Shown here: positions 1 through 13,600 of the stretch, piece by piece
How the letters are laid out: each line of letters opens with the position of its first letter
Numbering within the stretch: the first letter of the stretch is position 1
Assembly (NCBI GenBank): GCA_030762935.1
Contig: CM060883.1
Location: 31,366,501-31,430,500 of the forward strand
Source of the DNA: Hymenopus coronatus
Lineage: Eukaryota; Arthropoda; Insecta; Mantodea; Hymenopodidae
Reading direction: 5' to 3'
Length of the DNA: 64,000 bases
Notes under the pieces: model-generated
The model's input: only the letters and a program-made list of their open reading frames with translations
Databases searched by the model: none
What the model was told of the DNA's origin: nothing
Position numbers and translations under genes: made by a program

Positions 1-396
1 CTGACTCGTATGTTTCCCGGTAAACCACAAGGTGATCTCAAATTATTTTGAGATATCAACCCCAATGGTGACATGGCCAAGTGGTTAGACCACTCGCCTC
101 TCACCTAGACGGCCCGGGTTCGATCTCAAGCGACCGCATGTGACATTTGTGGTGGACAAAGCGGCGCCGGGGCAGGTTTTCTCTGGGTTCTCCGGTATCC
201 CCTGCCATCGCATTCCACCGGTGCTCCATCTTCATTCATGTATCATCAGTGTCACCGCCTGCGGTGCCATAAGTAGTTAAAGCGGGCGTTAAGCACTACC
301 AAAATACCCCCCCCCCCCCCCCCCCCCCCAATGGTGACTTACAATGCTGTAAGTACTTAAGTCCCAGGATTCATAGTATAGCTAACTATTATGGTC
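1..396 (-). mobile_element. SINE family 3 fragment (upstream block only), split by a family 1 SINE
   Basis: Positions 1-72 and 330-396 rejoin into the block found upstream of the tRNA-like part in other family 3 copies (14290-14345, 19885-20010). It contains the palindrome CTCAAATTATTTTGAG and an AATGGYGACTTACAATG segment. It is cut by the SINE at 73-329. The tRNA-like part lies beyond the left edge. Confidence 0.7.
73..329 (+). mobile_element. tRNA-derived SINE, family 1, with poly-C 3' end
   Basis: The tRNA-like head has box A (TGGCCAAGTGG) and box B (GGGTTCGATCTC). It is followed by a body ('GCGGCGCCGGGGCAGGTTTT', 'TTCCACCGGTGCTCCATC') shared with the copy at 4263-4519. It is flanked by a TSD of at least 9 bp, AATGGTGAC, at 64-72 and 330-338. 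The tail is a C run (307-329), whereas the other copy ends in A. Confidence 0.85.
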
Positions 397-418
397 AATT
401 GGTATTGGTTTATTTGTT

Positions 419-985
419 TTTTCACACAAGCCATGTGTAGGACACAGTCTTATCCTGAGAAGACAAATGTCAAGTAAAAACTTTATTCGTGTAACTCACC
501 CCCTCATGTGTGTCTGCCTCATATTCAATAGGTTATGAGTTTGAATCTTGCTTGGAGTGAGTCACATGAATAAGGTTTTTTTCAGGGTTTTCCCTTATCC
601 TGAGAAGACAAATGTCAAGTAATTGACTGCCAGGTTTGATTCCCGCTGGGGTGGGAATTTTTCTTTAACCAGAATTATTCCCTATCCCTCATGGAGTCTG
701 GAAGTATGAATGTGAGAGTAAATGTGCATGTGTTTAGTAATATAAAGTTTATTAACCTAATATTCTGAACCTACAGTATCACAAGTCAAAGTCCCCAATA
801 TGACCATTGAAGTTAAAGGGGGCTGGCTATACAAATGAAACAATTAAAAAAAGAATGTCAAGTAACCCCACATCATTTCACCAATTCTATTCATCGTTCA
901 ATATGACCAACCAGGTTAAAGGATGTTAAGCTAAAACAATTTAAAAAAAATATAAAAATAAAAAAATAAAAAAAAAAAAAATAAA
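419..985 (+). mobile_element. Family 2 SINE cluster with a nested SINE-like insert (623-853)
   Basis: 487-622 is the 5' half of a family 2 SINE (box B-like GAGTTTGAATC, then the CTTATCCTGAGAAGAC block). 866-985 is its 3' half, ending in an A-rich tail. Between them lies an insert with its own box B-like GGTTTGATTCC, flanked by the 12-bp TSD AATGTCAAGTAA at 611-622 and 854-865. A third copy of the CTTATCCTGAGAAGAC block at 449-477 shows an older rearrangement. Confidence 0.7.
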
Positions 986-1116
986 TAAAGAGGTTGAAGG
1001 TAATGTGATATATGGTGAATGGCCATACCTGTTGTAATCAAATGTGGCATAAATGGTTATATTTAAAACAAATTTCATCTGTAATCTGCCAGGTGATTGA
1101 TGAGCTAGGTACATAC

Positions 1117-1309
1117 CTTTTGATACTAGAAGTACTGCATGACTGTAAATGTTGTTGCAGTTCGCTTCTGTCTTTTATCTTGTTGCTTTCCTTGGGGTTA
1201 AGCTCCAAGTAGTGCTTTAGATCCTGGAGCAGAGCCTCAAGCTGCGTGTCTAGTTCTGCACACAATCTTTCTATGCAGGGGGAGTAGCCTTTTGTCTTCA
1301 TCAGCAGAC
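1117..1309 (-). CDS. COG1: COG1 exon 9 (last visible)
   Basis: Encodes [20 protein letters not shown] and following helix, matching vertebrate 'MKAQAISPCVQNFCSALD'. Acceptor TTTATCAG, donor GTATGT. It ends in phase 2, so the gene continues beyond the left edge; no further exon is seen in 1-1116. Confidence 0.9.
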
Positions 1310-4300
1310 CTGATAAAATATTGCTTAATACTTGATTTATTCATTCAATTTCAAAACTACCCTTTTTAAGACTATGAGAACAACACTGAACATTTTTAAA
1401 ATGCCATATTCCTAAAAACAATTGCAATTTGTTTATAATTGACAGCCTCTTTTTAATGTTTTCTGAGTTGATTGCTGTGTACTTTGATTAGCTCTAATTG
1501 TTTGTTAATTTTTTTTTTGTTTGTTTAACGTCCTTTAACCTGGTTTGGTCATATCGGACGATGAATGCAATTGATGATATGATGCTCAAATGATCTCGGG
1601 GTCACTGGAGCTTAAAGTTACTCGACATTCGTCTTCTCAGGATAAGGGAAAACCTCGAAAAAACCTTACCCGGGTAACTCACCCTAAGTAAGATTCGAAC
1701 TCACGACCTTTTGAACGTGAGGCAGACATGCTACCACCATGCTACCCAGGCGGGCTATTTGTTAATTACCATCATTTAAAGTTTTTGTGTTCACACAAAA
1801 AAAAAAAAAAATGACAAGAGAACATATCCAAGCTATAACTTTTTATGAAGAATGCCTTACAAATGCATTTAACATTGAAGCTCCATCTAAGGCAAACATT
1901 TATAATTGGTACATCAAATTCAAGTGAGATCGTTCTTTTTCATAGTGATGAATTTCGTAAAGGTCACTCGGGAACTGCTGTTACTAATGAAAATATTGCT
2001 GCTGTTCAAGCAACGCTTGAAAAATATAAAGGGAAATCCTTTGAATTTATTTGGGCGACATTGGGCATTGGTATCGTCAAATCCAAAACATTTTATATCA
2101 AAAGTTAAGACATGAGAAATCTTTGTCATCAACTGATTCTGACTCCTAATCAAAAAAATCTGATGTATTGTATTCACATTACTTTCTCTACATCTCTGCA
2201 ACAAATTATTGTTAAAAAGCTTATGCTTCTATTTACTTCATTCTAATCGAGAAAAAATTAGAAGAAATAGTCTTATTACTTGCTTCTTTGTAAGTAGAAG
2301 CGGAATAAGGGACTACCAGGTTAAACTGAAAGCCAAAGGCTGATTGCTATGTGACTGAAGTTCCTTTGTTTGTATGGACAGGTGTTGACAAATTCATGCA
2401 TGAGAAAAGTATAAGTTTTTCAAAGCTGAAACAAAAAATAAGGAATATCTCTAAAACGAACAAAATGCATATAACATAAATTGTGTCTTTTAACGTGCTC
2501 TACATTTTTTGTCTGGTATGTTTTTTCCATCACTTATAGTTTAACAGTTATGCAAAATTCCGTAAAACTCTTCCAGGATAAAGTAGTCTTCATAGACTAT
2601 TCCCAGAAAAATCAAAATATACATCTTATTTGTCAGGTAAATGTCTTTAATATAAGACATTTTAATCAAAATCGTTAGAGCTATTTTTGAGGAAATCAAA
2701 ATTTTCGAAATTTTTTCTATGTAAAGGGTAGTTTGGAGTTGGGGGATTATTCTCAAGACCGCCTGACTGCCTGCCTCTCCTCTCCCCTCCCTCTCTCTCT
2801 CCCTCTCCCATGCACGCAGACAGATGTTTTTCCGAAAATACCTTTTTAGGATACATGGGACCCTAAAACATATATTTCCAGTGAAATCTCGGTATCAAAT
2901 TTTTGGGTGGAGTGCAATACCTTCTCTGTACACTGTACATAGTCTGTGTAGAGAAAGTAAAAACTTTGGGAAAATTTGGTTAACTTTAATTTGCAGCACT
3001 TTAAATTTGGTTTGGAACATCAATTACTGGTGATGAATCTTGGACTTATTGTTATAATCCAAAAAATAAAAAGTCAATCACCTCAATGGGTCTTCAAACA
3101 GAATCCAAGCCTGCAAAAGTCTGACAAATTTGCAGTTCTGGTATAAAGATAGTTCTAGTTTTTCTAAAACGGTCACATTGCTACTATAGCATTAGAAAAT
3201 AAACATATCATTACTACCAATTGGTACACAAATGTCTATTTATTGCAAATTTTTGAAAAAGTTTGTGGAAAATACTATAAGAGAAAAATAATTTTACATC
3301 ATGGCAATGCATCGTCGCACACAGCAAAAGTAAGAACCTAGTCCAAAAGAACAGCACCATGGACTCTCCACCATACAGCCCTGATCCAGCACTTAATGAT
3401 TTCTTTTTGTTTCCAAAAATTAAAGATGAAATTCATGGAATCACTTTTTGTCATCAGATGAAGGAGTAGAACATTATAAAAACCTATTTTTTTTTAAATA
3501 CAAAAATGTATTGATGTAAGAATATTTTGTTAAACAATAAAATCATTTAAATTTTTTAAAACTAATTGTTGTTTGATTTTCTAATAATTTTTATGTTGCT
3601 CTTGTACTGTCAGGATTTTGCATACATGCTGACAAGTTTATCTTAAGGATAAATAAAACTTAGCATTGTATTCACCAAGTTTCAGTAAGTTTTTAATGAT
3701 TCATTACTGTGTTAACTGGATCATTAAATCATTTTTATAGTTCACCAAGCATCTTTAAACTCACTGTCCCAGTAAAAATTGACTAGGTTACTGAGAGAAA
3801 TTTCTTTCAGCAAAGTCTTAATGATTCACTCAGTAATAACCATTGTTCTAAATTGCAGATTGTTTCAATGCAGAATTGTTACACCTGGAGTTGCTTAAAA
3901 AACGAAAATCAGGAAAGATATCACCTTAGTAAAGACATTACTTTCAAAATTTTAGAAAGAATTGATCATAGGTAAAATATTCTACTAACAGAAACCAGCT
4001 AACACTGTGCAGTAATTGCTATTAACTCTTCATTTTTTTAGCTTTTTACTCTTAAAAGATTTGATTAATGCTTAAAGGCTACTTATATTCCCATAATTCC
4101 CTTTGTATCTGCAAGAAAATATGAAATAAAAATTTCTTTAAATTAAAGAAATAAAAGAAAGTCGTGTTAGTTACACTACTTATAACTCAAGAACGGCTGA
4201 ACCGATTTGGCTGAAAATCGGTGGGGAGGTAGCTTAGGACCAGGAGACAGGCAGAGGATACTTTTTTTTTAGGTCGCACCGTGGCCGAGTGGTTAGGCCA

Positions 4301-7300
4301 CTCGCCTCTTACCTAGTTGGCCAGGGTTCGATCCCAAGCGACCGCATGTGAGATTTGTGGTGGACAAAACGGTGTTGAGGCGGGTTTTCTCCAGGTACTC
4401 CGGTTTCCCCCACCATCTCATTCCACCGGTGCTCCATCATCATTCATGTATCATCAGTGTCACCGCCTGCGGTGCCATAAGTAGTTAAATTGTGTGTTAA
4501 ACACTACAAAAAAAAAAAAAGGATACTGTGGGACATGACATAAAACGTGGTATAACAAAACACAACATACAGAAAAACGAACAATTTATCAGTCAAAACA
4601 TCAGTCTAGCCGTTCATTTGTTAAAAATGGTATAACAAAATGCAACTGACACGGAATGACAAAACGCAACTGACAGCTAAACGTAAAGTTGTCTATGGTT
4701 AAGTAGGGTTGAAAATTTGACAATTAGAAATTTTGAAGTTGATCAGTTGATGTGTTTGTTTCAAGTTTCTATTAGCTTATTGTGCTGATATTATCATTAA
4801 CAATGCCACGACAAAGACGTTCGAATCTTTCCCGACAAAGATTGCCTATCCCGGTGGCCATGCTCGCTAAAGTGTCTCACTTTGGCGCTTCGTGGTGCAC
4901 AGAATCGTGGGTTTGAGTCCCACCTTGGGCATGGATGTTTCTGTGTTTGTAAATGTGTATATGTTTGTGTATGACATGAATAATAAGGTCAACTAAGGAA
5001 ATGTGGGAAACTGGGAAAAACAGAGAAAAAAGGAATACAGCGCTGGAGTCCTGACAAGTCTCCAAAACTGTATTTTTTATAATAAAAAAAAGAGCCTTAA
5101 TACAACTAGGATTCGAAACATTTCGAATGAAAGGACTGAAGAAGAACAAGAAATTGCATGTGGGGAGCGCCATGTTAGTATGGCTCGACTTCGTGCTTCT
5201 CAATCACAAGAGCAAAGCAAGGCAGCCCGTGAAACGGCCCGGTTGGCAATGCAAAATCATCAAGTAAACCTCAGAGATCGACAACTAGATAATTTTCGAT
5301 GCACAAGAAGAAATTTATCAAGTACTGATTTGAATCAAGCAGCATTTCGATACAATTGCAGCACTGATTACTGCTTGCATACTAGCTCAATTCTATTGAC
5401 TGTGTAAAAAATGAAGATGAGGCCAACAACCATCCAATTGAATTTTTAAACTCCTTGGACGTGCCTGGCTTACCACCGCACAATTTACGACTAAAGGTTG
5501 GCTCTGTAGTAATCATGCTTCGAAACATGAACCAACCAAAACTGTGCAACGGAACGCGTTTGGTGGTAAGTAAATTGATGGAACAATGTGATTTACGCGA
5601 TGATACTCAAAGGAAAATTTGAAGGTGAAGAAGTTCTCATTCCGAGGATCCTGAAGATACCAACTGATTTGTTGTTTGAGTTTAAATGACTTCAATTTCC
5701 AATCCGTCTTGCATTCACCATGACCATTAACAAATCATAAGGCCAATCCTTGAAAGTTTGTGGTCTGAATCTAGAAAATCCATGTTTTTCCCATGGTCAA
5801 TTATATGTGGCATGTTCACAGTCGGAAGACCATCTGCATTATTTGTTCTTGCGTCAAGAAATGTTGTCTATCACAAGATGCTTCACTGAAGAGTGCAACC
5901 AAAATACAAGTCCAACAAATAATCATTAAAATACTTGATTTTTTGTATTTATATTTATTATCCTTATAAAAAATGTAACTTAATAAAATCCAAAATCTGC
6001 TCATTCATTGCCTCTAAGGTGGAACAAAGTTCGCCGGGTCAGCTAGTGTTTATATGAATTAACATGAAGTAGATAGAAGAATAAGCATTTATATAATAGT
6101 TAGTGCACAAGTTAGCAGAGAAAGTAATTTGAATATAACACATCAGATATTAGTTATTTTATTTTGTGTTCTAATGAGACTGAGCAAGAGCGCCTACCTT
6201 TAGCTTGTTGTTGTGGTTGATCCTTTTTATCAGCTTGCAGTATATCACTGTTCCATTCTTTCCAAATGAACCACCTGAGATCATGTTCTGGCTGACTGCA
6301 GCTAAAACCATCAAAATACTTAATTAAAAATGTTAGTTTTTAATTAACTAATTTATTTATTTGTGTTAATCTAATGCATACATGAGTATGACAGGCATTC
6401 AGCCCAGGCTCTTAGCTCATCATACCCACCCATATAATTACATCTACACAAATTGTAGTTCCCTAAAATTATCAAAACATTTATGGGTAACAGAAAATTA
6501 TATTAACTTTAACTCCCTTTGCACAGACCAGTTCCATTTTTCCTTACTTAAAAGCTGACCTAAGCTTCTGCTTTTCTTTCTAAAAATCCTCTTTAATGCT
6601 GTTTACTATTCTCTTTGTTTCACTTTTGCTCCAGGAACTCTTTCCTCCTAAAATTTGATCCTTAGCATTCAAATACTATATACTGTAGATCTTACTTCCC
6701 TTCATAAATGGGACACTATGACTACTTTTCTTATTCCTTTTAACCTCCAAATGTTCATTCTTCAACATACGATTCCCTTCCTTTGTTTGCTGAGCCCAAT
6801 AGCTAGTTAAAATATTTCTTTACAAAATAGGCTAATGTATGAATATGAATACAGTAGTATTGCATCAGGATTGGGTTGCTTTAATATAGAGAAATGAGAT
6901 TTAACTGAAATCTTATGGCATATTTAAAAAATACATTCTGTGTCACATTTTGTGTACCATGATATAAAGAACATTCAGAAGGGACAGCTCATTTAAACAT
7001 TTTTTTGAACATTAGTAATGAGTTGATTTAAATGGAAAATATGCTCTCAGTATGTATTAAATTAGGGTCTCATGGGATACATGCACTGGTGCTACAGCAC
7101 AGGTTGCAAAATAAGATCTCTCACTCTCTCTCTTTCTTTATGCTTGTCACACTATCCAGAAATTCATAATGTACAAGATTAGTTTAATGTTGGAAGATAC
7201 AAGAAATGAGGAAAATGATTCTTGAAAGTGAAAAAGGAATTTCTATACGGAACTTGCCTACAACTTCAAATGTAGCAGCACACAAGTGAATAACATTCTA

Positions 7301-10300
7301 AAAAATAAAGGCATTTTAAAACAATGGGTAGAAAACAAATGAAATGGAATGAAAAGAAAGGCAAGTCAAAGTACAGAGAAGTAAATAATTTATTTTATAA
7401 ATGGTTTAAGCACACATTGTTAGGAAATGGCTGAACAGTGGACCAATGATATAAGAAAAACCATGACACTGAAAATTAAATGTGCAAGATTCTGTTGCTA
7501 AAGCATAGCAACAAAATGTTTGCTTTGTTGTGTATGTTTAATTTGTTTTATTGCATTGTGCACAAATGAGGCCTTAATCATTTAGTGCATTCATATGTTT
7601 GTCATTTTTAATATACTGTTAGGTCTCACTGTTGTCTACTGTTGTGCACACCTCTTCCCTGATTTCACAACCTTAATGTAGTAGTTACTTGTACTAAAGG
7701 CAATTTTTTCAGAAGAACGACTCGTGACAGGCAGGTTTCACTATTGTAGACTCCAAATAATTGTTCCAAAGTAGAGTCAAATACATCTGTGAGCATTTAT
7801 GTTCTACTGTAACAGCAAGATACTCTTGGTCTATTGTTACTTGATTGACTCAGGTTCTTTCACCTCAAGTTGTGATTCCTATACATAATTATTATTTAAT
7901 TCACTTGAAGGTGGGGCAGACACTTCTTCCTGGTATACTAATTATTTAATTTAGTATTAGATCTTATTGTATATAATAGATATATTAGATCTTAAGAAAA
8001 TAAAAAAATTACTTATCCTTAGGTAAATAAAAAATTCACAAAATATTTTAAAGAACATGGTATAATATTAATTCCACAAAATAAATGTATCATAAAACTT
8101 TGTTGGTTTTTATAAAAAAAGATATAATAAAAAAACTGGTATTTATCAGATTGTGACTACATTTATATTGGAAAGACCAAACATCATTTGGAAACTACAA
8201 TTAAGGAGCATTTTAGAAATGTTAAACACAAACAGATTGATAAATCAGCTGTGGCAGATCATTTTTGGTCATTTAAATGTGAAATAAATCAAGAAAAGTT
8301 ATTAAAACATTTAAATGGGCCCAGAGATTTAATGGAGTGGCAGAAAATGCTTATTTTGAAAAATAGAGATCATGAAATGAATGTTGAAATATCACCAATT
8401 GATTCTGTTACCAAATTTATTTTCTTCCAGAAAATGGCAGCATCATAGCAAACAATCCATACCTAGTGACAGTAACCATAACAACATAAATAACCAGAAA
8501 GCAGAAGATGAAATCAAAGCATTACCAAACATATCCTATGATTTGATTTATTTATAAAAATAGGTGAAAATTTGTTGCAACATATGAGGGTTGAAAATTA
8601 AGTAGTGGCAACATAGTTCAGCAGGTTACAGAAGATTGGGCATGCTCAAATAGGATATATGCTATTTTAACTGTGTAGAGTGTATAAAACAGTCATTTGG
8701 TTAGAAGGGGTAGTTGCTGTGAAGTGTTGAAGTAGACAGTCATTGCGTAGACAGTCAAATGTTTAAGAAAGGTGATCAGTGGTCATGCATTAAAATTGAG
8801 GTTACTCGTGGCCAAAATGCATCTGAGTGTAATCGAGGATTATGTGAAACCTGTGGTGAGAATGTAATAATATATATGATGGTTACATGATGGGTTTAAG
8901 TATTCATGCTAGTTGGAATGAGATTGAAGATTTCCACTGCACAAGTCAGCCAACCATTCCTATACATCACATATGGACTGTCCAGGAATTAGCCATAGAA
9001 GTTGGTATCTGTCATCCTGTTGTGTTCCACAATGACTCGCCAATGTACAGAAATGGCACCGGCATGTACTTGACATGAGTCCTTGTGACTTTGACCTCTT
9101 TCCTAAGTTAAAAGAACCTCTCTGAGGCAACCGATTTCCTGATGTGGCATTTGTACTTCGAGCAGTAGGGCACTCTCGCTGTCATCAACAACCAACACCT
9201 TGCCAACGGCATCCTACAGCTTTCCAACATTTGGCAGTACTAACAAGCTCAATAAAAAGCAATTTCTATATATGTTGCCATTACTTTATTTAAAACCTCA
9301 TATTTATTGTTATATTAATATCTATTCATTGCCTTGGAGGGAATATAATGAATAAAATAAGAAAGGTCAGGATGTGTTCAGAGGAAGAGTTAAAGGCTGT
9401 GGCGCTGCATTATTTAAGTCTGAAACAACTTTTCATCTTTGATGTCTGTCACTCAAATATCAGACTTTTTACATACTTGTCTGAGGAGATTTCCTGGAGA
9501 GACTTGCTGAGAGCAGCTTGCAGTTGACCCAATGCATTACTCCAGTGCTGGGACACAATACACTTTGCTCTCTCTGTGAGATGGGGCTGGAAGTATGTCT
9601 CCCAGATGTTGAGTCCTCGAGGGATGAACAGACGTTGGCACATAATATCCCAGTTACCTCCTGGAGTTGCAAGTTCTGCAGCCTCTTCTCGGACAGCATG
9701 GAGACCTTTGACAGATCCCACTAGACCTAGCAGCATGCTGACCTCCTTCTGCACATAGTTGCGCACCCAGTCCAGCCACCTAGAAAGGCTCTCTCTCATT
9801 TCTCCGGGAGACACTGGTTCCACTGGTTTGGCTGCAGATGGCCTGATGTATATAGAAAAATACAGTTAAAGGTGATATTTTACTTTCTGCAGAAAAATAC
9901 TGCTACATTTTTAAGCTATAGCTTAATAAAAATGAGTGGTTAAAGAGAAAAGAGGAGAAATAAAAGATGTCAGTTAATAGAACAAAAGCAGTAGCAGCTG
10001 TACAAGAGCTTTAAACACCCTATGGATTTTTTTGGTTAGTTTTTTCTTTGGAAGCTATTAAAAGTACCGTGGTAATTTAAATACTACAACAGTTAAATAC
10101 AACTCAATGAAATCTGCAGCAGGATTCGTAGCACATTTTAATTTGCACATATTTTAAGCAGTTTTTGGGGTTATGTCAAAATTATCTTATGGGCCAAATG
10201 GACAATGGCTTCTCCAATGCAGTTTCCATACTAACACTACAATTTTACACTAATGCCACCATTAAGTCACTGAGGCAGAAATAAGTAACAACTCGAGTGT

Positions 10301-10628
10301 GGAATGTCTTCAGCATATTTCAGACAATCCATACTCTCAACTACAATTTAATCCACACATCAAACATTCTTGCTTTTAAATGCTGTACTTAATTATGAAT
10401 ACAACAAACATTCACAAAAACAATCCTTTCTTTTGTAAGACGACTTGTCACCGCTGCCACCGCCACCACCACCATGTTTAAAGAACTTCTTATTTTCTCT
10501 GCCACATACATCAGAGGTAGAGAAGGAATTCTATTCCACCCAAAATATTTATACCAAGATTTCACCAGAAATCATGTTTTGATATTCCTTGAATTCAAAA
10601 GATTTTTACTTTCTCTACTTTGTACATA

Positions 10629-10677
<49 letters not shown>

Positions 10678-13600
10678 ACAATCAGCTTAAGTGTCCCTTA
10701 TTTTATTCAAAATATATAAGCAACACTTTAAATTTTGTTTAAAATTTCAGTTATCAGTCTTCTTTTTATACAGATGATATGTTAACTTCCAAAATTAAAT
10801 TCTGATAAAATGGGGTCATCTTGCATTTAGAAAAATATAATAATTATCCAGTACCTGAAGTCCTGCACAAGTGGAGGTAAGAATTTTGCTGCCATACAAT
10901 TTTGCAAATCAATAAGATTTATTGCAGGTGGAGCATTATGACCTACTATGCTCTTCAGTTGTTTCCAGACAAGACCTTCCGGCTGTGAAGAATCGGGACA
11001 TCCATCTGAAATACAGTGCATCATATATACAAGCATTTCTTTCATTCATAAAATATATCTAGATGCTAAGAGGTAATGTTCAATAAATGCTTAAAAATAT
11101 TAAAACAAAAATATTTTTGATAGATTTATTTTTTATTTTTCAACATAATTTCCTTTTAGCTCAATACACATTTCAGAATTTTCACAACCAAGTGAAAAGA
11201 TGGGAGGTTTGGGAATTTCAAGTTTGGGGGAAAAAAAAAAAAACAAAAACAAAAACAAAAACAAACAAACCATCAAAAATTCACTGGGGGACCAATCTGA
11301 TGAATGCAGTGGTAATTTGAACTTGAATTTCACAATTTTCACCATCTGCTGGTGTTTACTTGTGCATTATCTTGATGGAATAGCATTTTTTTTTTTTTTT
11401 TTTTTGGCAATTGCATTTTTTCTTAATTTCCTTCAACCAGTGCATAATACTCCCCATTTATTGTTTATCCTTTCTGCAAGTAATCAATGTACATCCCAAA
11501 AAACCATCGCCATTACTTTGTCAGCCAATTTCACATCTGGCCCTACCCTCAAAGGTTTTCTGCGCAAATATTTCTTAAATCAACATATAGCAGATGCTTC
11601 AACATTGGCTAGGAATTACATGCCAACAATTTATCTACATATTCTGGAAGAAATACACAATGGATAACATCATTTGGATTTCAGCTGATGAAGCCACCAA
11701 CAATTGTGGCCATTACATTGCTAATTTAATTGTTGGTGCATTAAAACAAGAGCCTTCTCTTTATATTTTGTGGCCTGCAAAGAATTACAAAATGTAAATC
11801 ATTCTACGATCGCCAGTTAGGTGAATAAGGGTATTAAAACTATATTTCTAGAATCTTCTGCAGATGAAAGGATGTCAATGTTTTTTCTCAGATGCTGCTC
11901 CCTACATGATTAAACCAGGATAATTCCCCCAAGTATTTAAAACACAAATATGGTTCATATAATTTGCTCAGGAAGAAGTACTCTGAATAAGTACAATTCA
12001 CATTTAAGAATGTAAATAAACTGATTTCATAAACAAAGAAAGTGTTTCTTAATGAATCAGCTTGTATCAAGGCCTGCAGAGAGATAACTTACTGGGGTAC
12101 CTTGGTCGTAGCTGTGTTGTTTTCCAATGAATATTTCAAGGTTATCAAAGACATTTACTATGACTTCTATAGGCAAAGGCTTTGGCAGTTTGTCAGTGCA
12201 AGGGAACATTTAATGATTCCAGTATTCAGAAAAAACATTGCTGTGATTAGCACTCATTTTTCCCATATACTTGTGAGTATTATAAAGCTCAAAATTTGAG
12301 GTTTGGCGGTGACTGAATCTAGTGAACTTCTCCTAGCTGGAGGTGTTCCCAAAGAAATTTAAAGAAAAGTTTTCAAACATTTTCAACAATAACCCATGCT
12401 TTGAATCTTTGCGTAAAATTTATAGCTTTATTAATGGGATGGCTGAACTTTTACCAGAAACAATAAGTGCTAATATAGCACCCAAATTCAAACACTGTCA
12501 GTGACCTCAGTTGATGTAGAATGGTCCTTTTTTCCTTTAAAAATATTTTGAGTGATCAATGACATAATCTTACTACTGAATATTAAGAGGAGTACTTGAT
12601 CATTTCTGTTTACTATAGCAGCAAAATGTAAACGAATGTATAAACGACACATTTTTCTGATGAAGTAGATAATAAAAATTGCCAATTGTAAGTTGTTTTA
12701 GAAATAATATAATATATAACTAATCATTACTTTGCTTTTACTATTTGATGTTGCATATTTTGACACTTTTCATGCATATTTCAAGCCTTTTATGTTGCAT
12801 ATAAACTGGCCTCCTCTCATAACTATGCAAAGATCTTGGTTTTGTTTGTTCTCAAACTTTCTGAAGAAGAAGCTGCTTCATGTGACTTGAGCAGTTGGTT
12901 AAGCAGTCATCTGTGCCAGTGTTGATACAGCGTAACAATGAAGGCTTCTACAGCTGCAATCCTTGTCTAAATGAAGCAACAATTCATGGCTTACCAATAG
13001 CGAACATTGTAGCCACATAATCATATCTGATCCATGCACATGCACACCTCAAGTTGAACAGGAATACTAAGCAAAATTGGTAGATACATTATGCACCACC
13101 CTGTAGAATGAACTTCTCTTATATTGTATTAAACAACAGAAGGGATCTTAAATTATTAACTCACCAAGAAAACAAGCATGCAGCAATGAAACAGTATGCA
13201 CCAGGAGTCTCACACTGTTGCCAATACGTTTCTTGACACTCTCGTGACTATCCGATTGGAGTTCTTGTTGTAATGCCTGTGTTCGAAGTGCAAGGAATTT
13301 CTTGAGCAGCTCCAATGAACCAAGGCCTTCCAACAACACAAGTGTACTTAAACAATTTGATGCATCCTGCAACATTGTATATGTATAATGTAATTATGAA
13401 AATTTGCAGTTTTTAATCTTTATACAGATATTAGATTATTTCTTATCTTAATGCTATTTTACGTATAACCTAAAAGGAAAAAGAAAAAATGCTAAAAAGT
13501 TGCACATCCAACTGAAGCTCCTGGCAAGCATCAATATGCCAGACAACTTAATTATAGTCATAAAATACAGCTGAGACACTCTCTCTACACTTTTCAGATT

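Larger units (their letters stand above)
4162..6046 (+). mobile_element. Decayed Helitron with partial helicase and two nested SINEs
   Basis: The left end TCGTGTTAGTTACACT and right end ...GCCGGGTCAGCTAG followed by T match Helitron rules (5' TC, 3' CTRR, insertion before T). Around 5100-5400 is the charged leader typical of Helitron helicase proteins ([19 protein letters not shown]). 5434-5900 holds degraded Pif1-family helicase C-terminal motifs ([14 protein letters not shown], then CNGTRLVV, then FTMTINKS). Stops and frameshifts are frequent and the Rep and most of the helicase are gone. Confidence 0.85.
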
